Positions 17,398 to 27,166 of a DNA stretch of 64,000 nucleotides are shown here, piece by piece. Source of the DNA: an uncultured Eubacterium sp. (lineage in GTDB: Bacteria; Bacillota; Clostridia; Lachnospirales; Lachnospiraceae); contig CAMDYG010000007.1 in assembly GCA_945910225.1 (NCBI GenBank), positions 1-64,000 of the forward strand, written 5' to 3'. Made by a program: the position numbers and the translations under genes. The notes under the pieces were generated by a model. It was not told the origin of the DNA. It saw only the letters and a list, made by a program, of their open reading frames with translations, and ran no database searches. The stretch's first letter is position 1; every line of letters starts with the position of its first letter.

Positions 17398-18078
17398 TTA
17401 CAACTCAATTGCCGCAATTTTATAATTTTCAATTTCAAGTTCTATTATTTTAATGCTTTGAATATCGTCATTAATGTACGCTTTCATTTCCCCATCTATT
17501 ATTTTATAAACTACTTTAGACAAAATTTCAAGTACTCCGCATCCAATTGCCTTACCATATGCCTCTTTTAATGTCCATATTCTAAAAAAGCGGTCTTCAC
17601 TATCTGCTTCATTTATCCATGAAACTTCCTCTGGGCAAAAGAAACGTCCTGCCAGTGAAATGCTGGCTTTCCGGTCTCCTTCTATGTCTATTCCAACTTC
17701 TTTATCAGACACCACACAGGCTACATATTTACCAGAATGTGATATATTAAAATATATATCTGGAAAATTTATGAAATATGGTTTTCCACTACTATTCGTT
17801 CCTGTTTCGTAATCATACTCCTGATCATATTCTTTTATAGCATCCAGCATAGATATATTATGTATCGTATCATTTTCCATATCAAAAGCTGTGTTTCGTT
17901 TTACCCATTTTTTAACAGCATAATTAAGTAATAATCCAGCTGCCACACTCTGACATCTGCCCTGCTGCATTTTCATTCTGCCCGCTTTATCTTTCCGGTT
18001 CTGTGGAAGAAGTACATACGCCATATTATATATATCTTCATTCATTAATTCATTAATCTGTGTAATATATATTTCCAA
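17398..18078 (-). CDS. 4'-phosphopantetheinyl transferase (Sfp type)
   Basis: It transfers phosphopantetheine from CoA to carrier proteins. Visible motifs are FNISHSGKYVACVVS, the Mg-binding GIDIE and FFRIWTLKEAYGKAIG, the classic Sfp-superfamily set. The track ORF starts at a TTG at 18099; I prefer the TTG at 18078 because AAAGGAAGA lies upstream of it at normal spacing. The track start and the ATG at 18042 (the M of INELMNE) are the alternatives. The gene ends 16 bp from the BlaI promoter -35 and is the last gene of the long minus-strand run from the FliB-like gene. No NRPS or PKS is seen here; the fatty-acid carrier protein is a possible substrate. Confidence 0.86.
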   Translation of the reverse strand: MEIYITQINELMNEDIYNMAYVLLPQNRKDKAGRMKMQQGRCQSVAAGLLLNYAVKKWVKRNTAFDMENDTIHNISMLDAIKEYDQEYDYETGTNSSGKPYFINFPDIYFNISHSGKYVACVVSDKEVGIDIEGDRKASISLAGRFFCPEEVSWINEADSEDRFFRIWTLKEAYGKAIGCGVLEILSKVVYKIIDGEMKAYINDDIQSIKIIELEIENYKIAAIEL

Positions 18079-18118
18079 TACAGCTTCTTCCTTTCCCAAT
18101 TATCTTTATTCTGGCATT

Positions 18119-19312
18119 TTACACTGTGATTGTCTGTGAGTCTGCCACATATCTTTTAGAGAATATAAATACTATATCTCCTTCTTTAATAACTGTATCC
18201 CCATTAGGGACGACAACATTATCACCTCTCCTGATCATAACAATCAGTGTGTGCCTTGATATATCCAGTTCCTTTATCTTGTGTCCTACCCATGGATGAT
18301 GCTCTCTTAATTCAACCTGCTTAAGATCTACGTCAACATTAATATCACAATCCTTAGCACCAATAACGACGCAATCATTCTCGTGCAGTGTGAGAGTTCC
18401 TTTCGGCATAACTGTTTCGCCATTCCGTAATATTGCAGCGATAATCAATCCCTGTGGCAGATTAAGTTCGCTTATCTTCTTTCCATTCCAGTTATGTTCT
18501 TCGGTTATTATTAATTTGATAAATTTAAGTTCTTTCTCCATCAGATATTCCGTTGATTTCTTAAGCATACTGTACTGTTCAACAAAACCTGCCGAAAGAA
18601 TACCTGTAGGAATTGCTACCATTCCAACACCAAGAAATGTAATCAGTATACTAAATATTTTTCCAAGGACAGTCACAGGATATATGTCTCCATAGCCAAC
18701 TGTCAGAAGTGTCGATACTGACCACCATATTCCAGAAAATGCATTTTTAAAAACATCCGGCTGAGCCTCATGCTCAAGGCTGTACATACATAATGAAGAT
18801 GCAATTATAAGCATTACAATAATAAATACGGATGACAGAATCTGATCCTTTTTCCTTTTAATTACCTGACCGATTATATTTAACGCATCATAATACGAAT
18901 TTACCCTGAACAGTCTTAATATCCTTATTACCCTGAACATTCTGAATGCCACAGCCCCTTGCGGAAAGAACACCGGAAGGCAGTTAGGGAGAAAAGATAA
19001 CAGGTCTACTATTCCTCCCAATGAGAATATGTAACTTATCCTTGCGATCCATCTTTTCTTGTTAGGATACAGGTACTCTGCTGTCCATACACGCAATATG
19101 TATTCGATTGTAAATCCTGCTACAGTTATGTTCTCAACAATATCCAATACTGGTCTGTATGGAATTGATTGTGTAAATGTATCAAATATGGCAATGAACA
19201 GATTAAGCAGAATCGCTATAGTTATCAATATATCAAAAGCTCTGCTTATAACATCTCCTACATAACCTATCTGTATTATGTCAAATATTCTTTTTTTCTT
19301 ACTCTGTTTCAT
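18119..19312 (-). CDS. Voltage-sensor-like potassium channel with tandem RCK-C (TrkA-C) domains
   Basis: A six-transmembrane Kv-like subunit: S1-S3 hydrophobic segments in residues about 25-120, an S4 with regular arginines (RMFRVIRILRLFR, near 125-137), S5, and the pore helix with selectivity filter TVGYGD near residue 207. The C-terminal 130 residues contain two TrkA-C-like units, about 255-325 (NWNGKKISELNLPQGLIIAAI) and 328-397 (HPWVGHKIKELDISRHTLIVMI); they lack the Rossmann RCK-N half. TrkA-C domains bind ligands such as c-di-AMP in some transporters, which is inference here. The start follows GAAGGGCGG. It lies 12 bp after the ABC-2 permease gene. Confidence 0.9.
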   Translation of the reverse strand: MKQSKKKRIFDIIQIGYVGDVISRAFDILITIAILLNLFIAIFDTFTQSIPYRPVLDIVENITVAGFTIEYILRVWTAEYLYPNKKRWIARISYIFSLGGIVDLLSFLPNCLPVFFPQGAVAFRMFRVIRILRLFRVNSYYDALNIIGQVIKRKKDQILSSVFIIVMLIIASSLCMYSLEHEAQPDVFKNAFSGIWWSVSTLLTVGYGDIYPVTVLGKIFSILITFLGVGMVAIPTGILSAGFVEQYSMLKKSTEYLMEKELKFIKLIITEEHNWNGKKISELNLPQGLIIAAILRNGETVMPKGTLTLHENDCVVIGAKDCDINVDVDLKQVELREHHPWVGHKIKELDISRHTLIVMIRRGDNVVVPNGDTVIKEGDIVFIFSKRYVADSQTITV

Positions 19313-19324
19313 TATTCCGCCCTT

Positions 19325-20383
19325 CTACATCATGTACCATGGAATAAGCAACGCTCTCAGATACTTCAAAAAAGGCACATATGCCACAATATTTATAAAT
19401 ACGGGACACAATATCACGCATGCAATAACAAGCACCGGCATAATAATTATCATTCCTGTCGACGTTCTTACTATCGTTGCCAGCGCCCACGAAAATGCTG
19501 TTACAGCAAGAACATATACAGCCATTGAACACACATCTTTTATACTATGGACATCACCTGTAATAGCAAGAGTTATCTCCACAGATACAGCAAACAAAAA
19601 GCTTCCTATAAATGCATATAATGGTTTTCCCGCTATCCGGTATACTTTGGAAAGCGTGATAAATGTTCCTCTTTCAGCGTCCATATAAAACTGCACAATA
19701 CCAAATAATCCAGCAATGTAAACAAGAATAACCAGCACCGGTTTTATAGGAAATTCTCCCGTAGAATCTTCCAGTTCCCTTGTCACAGATATATCTGTAT
19801 CATCAAGAATTCTGAAATCAATTCTGAAGGTATCATTGCCATCAATATATTCCTGATACCCCTTATTAATGTCCTCCTGTGCCTTGTCTGCATGTTTCTG
19901 GAATTCCTTAACAGACCTGATATAATTAATTGCAATCTCTGGAGAATATGCCTTAAACATAGCGGCAAAAAATATTTCATTAGTCATTGAGCTTATAAAA
20001 TTGGAATTACACATAACAAGCTCAATTGCGCCATGATACTTTCCTGATTCAAGCTTTCCACTAAGATTGCTGCCTATAACATACCCACACTCTGTACCAT
20101 TATCATATATATCCTTCTCTAGCTGTTTTTCTGATGGTACATCATAGAATTCCACTGAATAATCACCTTCAACAAGATAATTCCGCGTTCTTAATGCAAT
20201 CTCATCATCATCTTCAACAACTATTCCTACCCTCGGCTTCTCCTTCTTGTTCAGATCCGGAACATTGGTAATTATAAGTGCTATCACCGGCATCAATATT
20301 ATAAATGCTATTATAACGGGATTCTTAATCTGTCTCTTAATAAGAAGATACAGCCAGTATAATATTCTCATTCTTTCCCTCAT
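19325..20383 (-). CDS. ABC-2 type membrane permease (second of a pair)
   Basis: A 352-residue permease with one N-terminal membrane helix (residues about 20-40), a large outer domain (about 45-210) and five or so C-terminal helices, the YhgE/ABC-2 layout seen in drug, lantibiotic or polymer exporters. The substrate cannot be read. It follows the first permease by 15 bp and shares the ATPase encoded two genes upstream. There are no sequence oddities; the large outer loop carries NGTECGYVIGSNLSGKLESG as in other family members. Confidence 0.82.
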   Translation of the reverse strand: MRERMRILYWLYLLIKRQIKNPVIIAFIILMPVIALIITNVPDLNKKEKPRVGIVVEDDDEIALRTRNYLVEGDYSVEFYDVPSEKQLEKDIYDNGTECGYVIGSNLSGKLESGKYHGAIELVMCNSNFISSMTNEIFFAAMFKAYSPEIAINYIRSVKEFQKHADKAQEDINKGYQEYIDGNDTFRIDFRILDDTDISVTRELEDSTGEFPIKPVLVILVYIAGLFGIVQFYMDAERGTFITLSKVYRIAGKPLYAFIGSFLFAVSVEITLAITGDVHSIKDVCSMAVYVLAVTAFSWALATIVRTSTGMIIIMPVLVIACVILCPVFINIVAYVPFLKYLRALLIPWYMM

Positions 20384-20398
20384 TTCTAAAAGTATTAC

Positions 20399-21640
20399 CT
20401 AATGTCTCTGTATTCTCATTGCAAATGCTGCCACTGTCTGAAAAATAATTATCCAAAATACATTTTTCACTATAGACAACAAACTTGTCGTCCCCCTTAT
20501 TATCTCTCCGGCAAGATCAAAGTATCCGGACGTTGGAAGAACACCTCCAATGTTTCTCACTGCAGCCGGAAGAAGTGCTGAAGACACAAAACAGCCCGAT
20601 GCATACATAAATAACATTCCTGACAAAAACAATACCAGCACAGAGTATACCGGATTCCTTACCACAGTAAATATACAGTATATAAATGAAAATACTGAAA
20701 ATACCAGTATCAACACCCCTATAACTGACTTTATCCATTCTCCAAATGAATACACCATAATTATATCAGATATGTCTGTAAACCTTATACTCATCAGCAT
20801 AGCCACTGACAGTCCGCATGCCAGCAGCAATGTATATACAAGCGTCAGTCCCAGAGTCTTACACAGTCCATATTCATAGCCATGTATCCCCTGTGTTTTA
20901 AGGCTTGCATTAAGTGCGTGGCTCTCTGGTTTAAGATTACTAATGCATGTTATACCGCTCAGCAACAGAAGCATTACCGCCGCTGTGCATACATAAAACT
21001 GTACCACTGACAGCCCCTCTTTTACAGCCAGGTCTCTTACATTAAAATATATGCTCCTGTTCAGTGCATAGTTAAGATATACTTCATTGAGCTTATCTTC
21101 ATGCTTCCCCCTGTCTGCCCTGTAATTCTTAAGCACTCCATAAAATAGATCATCAACAGTATATATTCCTGCTTCTGCTGTTCCAAGGTCAGATCCACCA
21201 GCGCTTAACATTTCCCTGAATATCATTGATGTATTATTCACTCCTGCTGATGAATATACTACCTCGATTGGCGTATTGGTTCCATTCATTATATCCCTTA
21301 TAAGATTATCCGGAACAAGAATAGCCATCACATATGTGTTATTCCTTAACCCATTGAATGCTTCTTCTTTCGATGTAAAATCAAATGTACAGACATTGTT
21401 TACAGTATCGACTTCACTTATAAAATTAAATGCCATCCTGACATATTTATCCTGATCATTCTCCGAATACACAACTGCTACTTTCATTCGCATGTCTTTA
21501 TTCTTTGAAGTTGTCTTTGCAATTCCTATACTAAGTAACATTACAAAGAATCCTATTATAAATGTACCAAGCAATATCTTAGGTATTGATATAAATGCCG
21601 ACTTTATCTGTAATTTCAAAAGTTGTAATTTCTTTTTCAA
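20399..21640 (-). CDS. ABC-2 type membrane permease (first of a pair)
   Basis: A 413-residue permease with the same layout as the next gene: an N-terminal helix (LLGTFIIGFFVMLLSIGIA), an outer domain with NTYVMAILVPDNLI and IEVVYSSAGVNN, and about six C-terminal helices starting near residue 215. With its downstream partner and the upstream ATPase it forms a likely exporter of one ATPase and two permeases. The gap to the ATPase gene is 28 bp. Substrate unknown; an antimicrobial peptide or drug efflux role is the usual guess. Confidence 0.82.
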   Translation of the reverse strand: MKKKLQLLKLQIKSAFISIPKILLGTFIIGFFVMLLSIGIAKTTSKNKDMRMKVAVVYSENDQDKYVRMAFNFISEVDTVNNVCTFDFTSKEEAFNGLRNNTYVMAILVPDNLIRDIMNGTNTPIEVVYSSAGVNNTSMIFREMLSAGGSDLGTAEAGIYTVDDLFYGVLKNYRADRGKHEDKLNEVYLNYALNRSIYFNVRDLAVKEGLSVVQFYVCTAAVMLLLLSGITCISNLKPESHALNASLKTQGIHGYEYGLCKTLGLTLVYTLLLACGLSVAMLMSIRFTDISDIIMVYSFGEWIKSVIGVLILVFSVFSFIYCIFTVVRNPVYSVLVLFLSGMLFMYASGCFVSSALLPAAVRNIGGVLPTSGYFDLAGEIIRGTTSLLSIVKNVFWIIIFQTVAAFAMRIQRH

Positions 21641-21668
21641 TATTTCCCCCTCATCTGCTTCATATGCA

Positions 21669-22358
21669 TCACCTGTGTATTATATCCAGAAGTTCATTTC
21701 CCACAACCGGACGGGCAAGCTGTGAAAGCAATCCATCCTTTAACAGATACATCCTGTCTGCAAGCTTAAGTTCCCCCTCTTCATGGCTTGTAATAATAAC
21801 TGTTCCACCACTCTTAGTATAAGCTTTAAGATAATTAAGTATATCCTGCTTGCATACTATATCCAGTGATGCTCCTGGTTCATCAAGTATAAGAACTGGC
21901 GGATTCTTGGCAAGTGCACAGCATATACTAAGTCGTTTCTTCATTCCACCAGAGAGTTTATCTACTGTTTTATGAAGATATCCAGTTACGCCAAGTATAG
22001 CCGGCACACCATTTGCAAGATCCTGCTTAATATCTCTTCCAGTATCACAATACCAGAATCTGAGATTATCATATACTGACAGATTCTCCATAAGAGGATT
22101 TTCCTGTGGAACAAACCCAATATATCTGGAAAATACTTTACTATTCTTAAAAGGGTTCTGTCCATCTATCTGAAAAGTACCTCCATCAGCCCTCAGACTG
22201 CCGGACAATATTCCAAGCAATGTTGATTTTCCACAGCCATTAGCTCCTACAATGGCTATATATTCACCAGCAGATGCATGAAATGATGCTCCTTTTAATA
22301 CCTGGCTCTTTCTGCCATACGACTTGGTTATACCCTCTGCTTCAATAAAATAACCCAT
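21669..22358 (-). CDS. ABC transporter ATP-binding protein (ABC-2 exporter subfamily)
   Basis: A 229-residue nucleotide-binding subunit. It has Walker A GANGCGKST (residues about 37-45), Q-loop VPQENPL, signature LSGGMKKRL, Walker B PPVLILDEPGASLD and the switch histidine in ITSHEEGEL. The LSGGMKKR signature and short length are typical of ATPases that pair with ABC-2 permeases, which follow directly. It starts 21 bp after the ABC exporter gene upstream. The start follows AAAAGGGGGAG. Confidence 0.92.
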   Translation of the reverse strand: MGYFIEAEGITKSYGRKSQVLKGASFHASAGEYIAIVGANGCGKSTLLGILSGSLRADGGTFQIDGQNPFKNSKVFSRYIGFVPQENPLMENLSVYDNLRFWYCDTGRDIKQDLANGVPAILGVTGYLHKTVDKLSGGMKKRLSICCALAKNPPVLILDEPGASLDIVCKQDILNYLKAYTKSGGTVIITSHEEGELKLADRMYLLKDGLLSQLARPVVGNELLDIIHR

Positions 22359-22379
22359 ATCTCCCCCTTTTTAGACTAT

Positions 22380-24131
22380 CTACGCCTTAGCTGTCATATC
22401 GAACTGACTATAATACAGCTTATTATAGAATCCATTCTGCTTAAGAAGCTCTTCATGATTACCCTGCTCTATAATATGACCATCCTTCATAACAAGAATC
22501 ACATCTGCTGACTGTATTGTTGAAAGTCTGTGGGCAACTATAAAGCTTGTTCTGCCTTCCATAAGCTTTGCAAATGCATTCTGAATCTTTATTTCTGTTC
22601 TTGTATCAATAGATGATGTTGCCTCATCAAGTATAAGCATAGATGGCTTTGCAAGCATAATTCGTGTAATACACAAAAGCTGTTTCTGTCCCTGTGAAAG
22701 ACTTCCTCCATCTTCTCCAATAATAGTATCAAATCCATCCGGCATCCTTTTTATAAAACCATATGAGTGTGCCGCTTTAGCAGCCTTAACGATTTCTTCT
22801 TCGGTAGCATCAGGCTTTCCCATAACAATATTTTCTCTGATTGTTCCTGACTTAAGCCATGTTTCCTGAAGGACCATACCGAATCCCTGTCTTAAAGAAT
22901 GACGTGTCATCTGTCTTATATCCACACCTGATACATCTATACTTCCGCTATTGACATCATAGAATCTCATAAGCAGATTGATAACAGTTGTTTTTCCACA
23001 TCCTGTAGGACCTACAATTGCTATTCTCTGTCCCTTCTTAACATAAAGATTAAAATCTTCTATAAGCTTCTTATCTGGAACATATGAGAAACATACATCA
23101 TTAAGATCTACTGTTCCATCTACATTCTCTAACTCTACTGCGTTCTCTGCTTCCGGCATCTCCGGTTCTTCCTCTATTAATTCAAAAATTCTTGCTGCAC
23201 ATGCAAGGGCATTCTGAAGCTCTGTTACAACGCCAGATATTTCATTAAATGGCTTTGTATACTGGTTGGCATAACTTAAGAAACTTGATAGCTGTCCTAC
23301 TGTAATTCCACCATTAATTGCTGAAAATGCTCCTACTATTGCTACACTTGCGTACACAAGGCTATTTACAAATCTGGTTGATGGATTAGTTATTGATGAA
23401 AAGAAAATTGCCTTAAGTGAATATTTCTGGAGTCTGCCATTAATTTCATCAAACTTGCTGACAGCCTCATCTTCATATCCATATGCCTTAACGACCTTCT
23501 GTCCGCCAATCATTTCATCAATAAGAGCTGTCTGTTCACCTCTTGTCTCTGACTGTAATTTAAACATACTGAATGTCTTCTTTGCTATAAAACTTGCAAC
23601 AAGCAATGATACCGGAGTAATTACCACAACTGCAATCGTAATTCTTGCATCAATTGTAAGCATAAATATTAATGTTCCAAGGATTGTCATAACACCTGTG
23701 AAAAACTGTGTAAATCCCATCAGAAGTCCGTCTGCGAACTGGTCTACATCTGCTATGACACGGCTCACTATTTCTCCATAAGAATGTCCATCAATATACT
23801 TTAACGGAAGAATCTGTATCTTCTCTATAGCTTCATTTCTTATATCTCTTGTTACTTCATATGTAATTCTGTTATTACATATGTTCATAAGCCACTGTGA
23901 TAATGCTGTTATTCCAACTACAACACCAATACTTACAAGTATCTTCGCTATCTTTGCAAAATCTACATTATCAGGTCCAAGTATACAGTCTATTCCACGT
24001 CCCACAAGTATAGGCACATACAGAGTAGTAGCAACAGTAACTGCTGCCATTATAAGTGACAGCACAATAAAAAATCCGTGTTTCTTAATTCTTCCTAACA
24101 GTTTTATAAATGTTGATTTATTCTTTTTCAT
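22380..24131 (-). CDS. ABC exporter half-transporter with canonical ATP site residues
   Basis: An N-terminal six-helix membrane domain (residues 1-320) is fused to a nucleotide-binding domain: Walker A GPTGCGKTT near 375, signature LSQGQKQLL, Walker B LILDEATSSID with the catalytic glutamate, H-loop VAHRLSTI. It overlaps its partner gene by one base (TAATG type). The signature is the non-canonical LSQGQ while its partner has LSGGQ, exactly the complementary pattern of heterodimeric exporters such as TM287/288. Substrate is unknown; multidrug or lipid-like export is usual for the family. Confidence 0.92.
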   Translation of the reverse strand: MKKNKSTFIKLLGRIKKHGFFIVLSLIMAAVTVATTLYVPILVGRGIDCILGPDNVDFAKIAKILVSIGVVVGITALSQWLMNICNNRITYEVTRDIRNEAIEKIQILPLKYIDGHSYGEIVSRVIADVDQFADGLLMGFTQFFTGVMTILGTLIFMLTIDARITIAVVVITPVSLLVASFIAKKTFSMFKLQSETRGEQTALIDEMIGGQKVVKAYGYEDEAVSKFDEINGRLQKYSLKAIFFSSITNPSTRFVNSLVYASVAIVGAFSAINGGITVGQLSSFLSYANQYTKPFNEISGVVTELQNALACAARIFELIEEEPEMPEAENAVELENVDGTVDLNDVCFSYVPDKKLIEDFNLYVKKGQRIAIVGPTGCGKTTVINLLMRFYDVNSGSIDVSGVDIRQMTRHSLRQGFGMVLQETWLKSGTIRENIVMGKPDATEEEIVKAAKAAHSYGFIKRMPDGFDTIIGEDGGSLSQGQKQLLCITRIMLAKPSMLILDEATSSIDTRTEIKIQNAFAKLMEGRTSFIVAHRLSTIQSADVILVMKDGHIIEQGNHEELLKQNGFYNKLYYSQFDMTAKA

Positions 24132-25873
24132 TATGCCACACCTCCTTCAGAATCTTCTTTCTTAAACTGTGAATCATATATTTCTTTATATACATCACAT
24201 TTTTCAAGAAGTTCATCATGTCTGCCCATGCCTACAACCTGACCATCATCAAGCACAATAATCAGATCTGCATACATTAATGAAGCAGCTCTTTGTGAAA
24301 CAATGAATACTGTAGGGGAATTATTCATATTCCTGATGGCTTTTCTTAGTGCAGCATCTGTTGCAAAATCAAGTGCTGATGCACTGTCATCGAGAATGAG
24401 TACATCCGGTTTTCTCACTATCGCCCTTGCTATAGTAAGTCTCTGTCTCTGTCCTCCTGAAAGGTTCTTTCCTCCCTGTTCAATCTGATAGTCCAGTCTG
24501 CCTTCCTTAGAATCAACAAATTCCTTAGACTGGGAAATTTCAAGAGCTTCATCTATCTGTTCATCAGTTGCTCCTTTCTTTCCCATCCACATATTCTCTC
24601 TTATTGTACCTTTAAACAGAACTGCTTTCTGCATAACGATACCGACTTTCTCACGAAGTGTTTCAATATCATATTCCTTAACATTGACACCATCTATTAA
24701 TACCTCTCCTGATGTTGCATCGTACAGTCTTGGAATAAGATTAACCAGACTTGATTTACCTGATCCGGTTCCACCAATTACGCCTATCGTCTGTCCCTTC
24801 ATTGCCTTAAAGCTTATTCCGTCAATAGATGGAGCACCTGCTCCCTTATAAGTAAGTGAAACGTTCTTAAACTCAACACCTGGTATATCCGATTCATGAA
24901 TACCATCTTTAGCTGTTCCACTCTTCATATCTGACTCTACTTCAAATACTGTTTCAATTCTTCCTGCACATGCAAGAGCTTTTGTTATTGTTATTATGAG
25001 ATTAGCCAACTTGATAAGTTCAACAAGTATCTGTGACATATAGTTATATAAGGCTACTACCTGTCCCTGTGTCAGCGCACCTGAATTAACTCTTAATGCT
25101 CCAATCCATATTAATGCGATTACTGATACATTTACCACAACATATGTAAGTGGATTCATAAGTCCTGATATCTTTCCAACGAACTTCTGTAATCTATTTA
25201 ATGACTGGTTACTCTCTTTAAAGCGTTTAACCTCATCCTGCTCCTTGTTAAATGCCCTTATTACTCTTACACCTGTAAGGTTCTCTCTTGTTATTCCTAA
25301 TATCTTATCAAGGCCTGACTGCACGTTCTTATACATAGGTCTTGTTGCAAGCATAATTCCAAATACTATGAGTGTAAGAACCGGTATAGCCGCAACGAAT
25401 ACCAATGCCGCCTTACCATCTATTGTAAATGCCATGATCATCGCACCAAATACAATAAATGGTGAACGCAGGAACAATCTTAACACCATGTTAATTCCAT
25501 TCTGTACCTGATTGATATCACTAGTCATTCTTGTTACAAGTGTTGATGTTCCCAATGTATCCATTTCTGTGAATGAAAATGTCTGTATATGTTTAAAAAG
25601 ACTATGTCTCATTCCAGTAGCTGCGCCGACTGCTGCCTTGGCACTAAAATACTGTGCAGTAATTGCACACACAAGTCCAATAACAGCAAGTGCAATAAGC
25701 ATAAGGCACATCTGCATAATATATGCTCTGTCTGAATTAGCAATACCTTTATCAATAATAGATGACACAACCAGTGGAACAAACAATTCAAATATTGCTT
25801 CCAGCATCTTAAACAATGGTGCCAGCACACATTCCTTCTTATAATCCTTAAGGAATCTGATAATCATTTTCAT
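24131..25873 (-). CDS. ABC exporter half-transporter with degenerate ATP site
   Basis: A 580-residue partner of the downstream gene with the same layout. Walker A GGTGSGKSS and signature LSGGQRQRL are canonical, but the residue after Walker B is aspartate (LILDDSASALD instead of DE) and the H-loop histidine is replaced (VSQRAASL). These two changes mark it as the degenerate half of a heterodimer. The start follows GGAGGAAGATTTCTT, and it begins 18 bp after the FliB-like gene, which suggests cotranscription. Confidence 0.92.
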   Translation of the reverse strand: MKMIIRFLKDYKKECVLAPLFKMLEAIFELFVPLVVSSIIDKGIANSDRAYIMQMCLMLIALAVIGLVCAITAQYFSAKAAVGAATGMRHSLFKHIQTFSFTEMDTLGTSTLVTRMTSDINQVQNGINMVLRLFLRSPFIVFGAMIMAFTIDGKAALVFVAAIPVLTLIVFGIMLATRPMYKNVQSGLDKILGITRENLTGVRVIRAFNKEQDEVKRFKESNQSLNRLQKFVGKISGLMNPLTYVVVNVSVIALIWIGALRVNSGALTQGQVVALYNYMSQILVELIKLANLIITITKALACAGRIETVFEVESDMKSGTAKDGIHESDIPGVEFKNVSLTYKGAGAPSIDGISFKAMKGQTIGVIGGTGSGKSSLVNLIPRLYDATSGEVLIDGVNVKEYDIETLREKVGIVMQKAVLFKGTIRENMWMGKKGATDEQIDEALEISQSKEFVDSKEGRLDYQIEQGGKNLSGGQRQRLTIARAIVRKPDVLILDDSASALDFATDAALRKAIRNMNNSPTVFIVSQRAASLMYADLIIVLDDGQVVGMGRHDELLEKCDVYKEIYDSQFKKEDSEGGVA

Positions 25874-25891
25874 AAGAAATCTTCCTCCTGT

Positions 25892-27064
25892 TTAATATAA
25901 TGACATTAACGCTTTCATCAGAAATCTATATGAATAGCAGCGTTTTCTGCCAAAATAATCTCTATACACTTCAAAATTATAATATGAATGTTCAAACTGC
26001 CTTGAATACAAATGTGCAATATCCACCCTCATTGTAAAATCAACATTTAAACCTGCTGCATAATCTGCTGCCGCAATTACATCCACCGCAATTATACCAA
26101 TAATCGCATTCTTGGATTTAAGCAGAACATCATAATCATTAACAGCATCCAGCATATACCGGTATATATAGTACATTGCAAGCTGCTCATATTCATGTGC
26201 ACATTCCCTGCATTGCCTGTGATATGTGTCTATAAGTTCTGTAAGTTTCTCATCATCTTTTAACCCGTCAAGAACATCTCTTACACGATTTACATGCACA
26301 TTCCAGTCAGTATTAATAACTTCCATGCCTTTAAAATCATCATAAAAATGTCTTATGCCTGAAATAAGTTGCGTACCTTTTCTTCCGCTATACTGCTGGT
26401 GTAAACGCTCAATAAGTCCATCGCGGTAATCCGCTTTGCAAAACTTTTTTACAACATTTATTATAAGTTCATCTCTTTCGTTATCCAGATGTTTCTGTAT
26501 CTGTCTTGTATACTCAAGATATAATGCCATCCTGTCATATATACTTACGCTTCTGTCCGACATAATCTCATAAGCAACGGCTCTTGCCTGGCCTAACTGC
26601 ATATATGTAAATGCATCTATATCATTAGGTCTTATTGTAATATCCGGCTCATCTTTAACATCAAATGTAAGTTCATTCTGGTATGAGAGCATCAGTTCCC
26701 CAGCTGTCTTACATGATGGTGCTATTCCTATCTCCCTTATGCTTCCGTAATCATTAATAAATCTTGGAAATTCTGCGCACGTTTCACATAACTTGTCTTC
26801 GCCTAATTCTATATACAGGTCACACAGGTTATCATCATTTAAAAACGGACATCTTCCATCTTCTTTTAATGTAAAAGTACATTCTCCATCTTGCGACGGC
26901 ACCATTACACTCTTTAACCTTTTTCCAAACTCACCTTTTACTGTTTTATAATATCTGTATGATTCCCTATCAACGTCTACGTCCCAGCCTGCACAACATG
27001 TATCTGTACATGCCCCCGCTATACATTTGAAATCCTTATAATAATGTGGTGTTACAACTTTCAT
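25892..27064 (-). CDS. FliB-like lysine N-methylase family protein
   Basis: The protein has the family cysteine pattern near the N-terminus (FKCIAGACTDTCCAGWDVDVD) and a second cluster (CPFLNDDNLCDLY...CETCAEFPR), as in FliB proteins that methylate flagellin lysines; cysteine-cluster or metal binding is likely. No flagellar gene is in the window. The track starts at a GTG at 27133, but that extension lies inside the terminator of the preceding gene. I use the ATG at 27064, where the protein begins MKVVTPHYYKDFKC, with AGAGAAGAA upstream. The assignment to the family is good; the substrate is open. Confidence 0.82.
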   Translation of the reverse strand: MKVVTPHYYKDFKCIAGACTDTCCAGWDVDVDRESYRYYKTVKGEFGKRLKSVMVPSQDGECTFTLKEDGRCPFLNDDNLCDLYIELGEDKLCETCAEFPRFINDYGSIREIGIAPSCKTAGELMLSYQNELTFDVKDEPDITIRPNDIDAFTYMQLGQARAVAYEIMSDRSVSIYDRMALYLEYTRQIQKHLDNERDELIINVVKKFCKADYRDGLIERLHQQYSGRKGTQLISGIRHFYDDFKGMEVINTDWNVHVNRVRDVLDGLKDDEKLTELIDTYHRQCRECAHEYEQLAMYYIYRYMLDAVNDYDVLLKSKNAIIGIIAVDVIAAADYAAGLNVDFTMRVDIAHLYSRQFEHSYYNFEVYRDYFGRKRCYSYRFLMKALMSLY

Positions 27065-27116
27065 ATAGTTCTTCTCTGCGCACACAGCCAGCGCAGTTCT
27101 CCAATAATATTTTTGC

Positions 27117-27163
27117 AAAAAGATGTCTGCCACACAAGGCCTAACCTGGTGAAGCAGACATCT
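27117..27163 (-). terminator. Terminator between the small membrane gene and the FliB-like gene
   Basis: AGATGTCTGC / GCAGACATCT, a 10-bp perfect stem with a 23-nt loop, followed on the minus strand by TTTT. It lies 4 bp beyond the stop of the 177-residue membrane protein gene. Confidence 0.72.
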
Positions 27164-27166
27164 TCG

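Noticed and set aside
17398-18078. Secondary-metabolite cluster around the phosphopantetheinyl transferase
   Set aside because: Neighbours are an ion channel and ABC exporters; no NRPS, PKS or precursor peptide gene is present.
27065-27133. GTG-start extension of the FliB-like gene
   Set aside because: It overlaps the terminator hairpin of the upstream gene.
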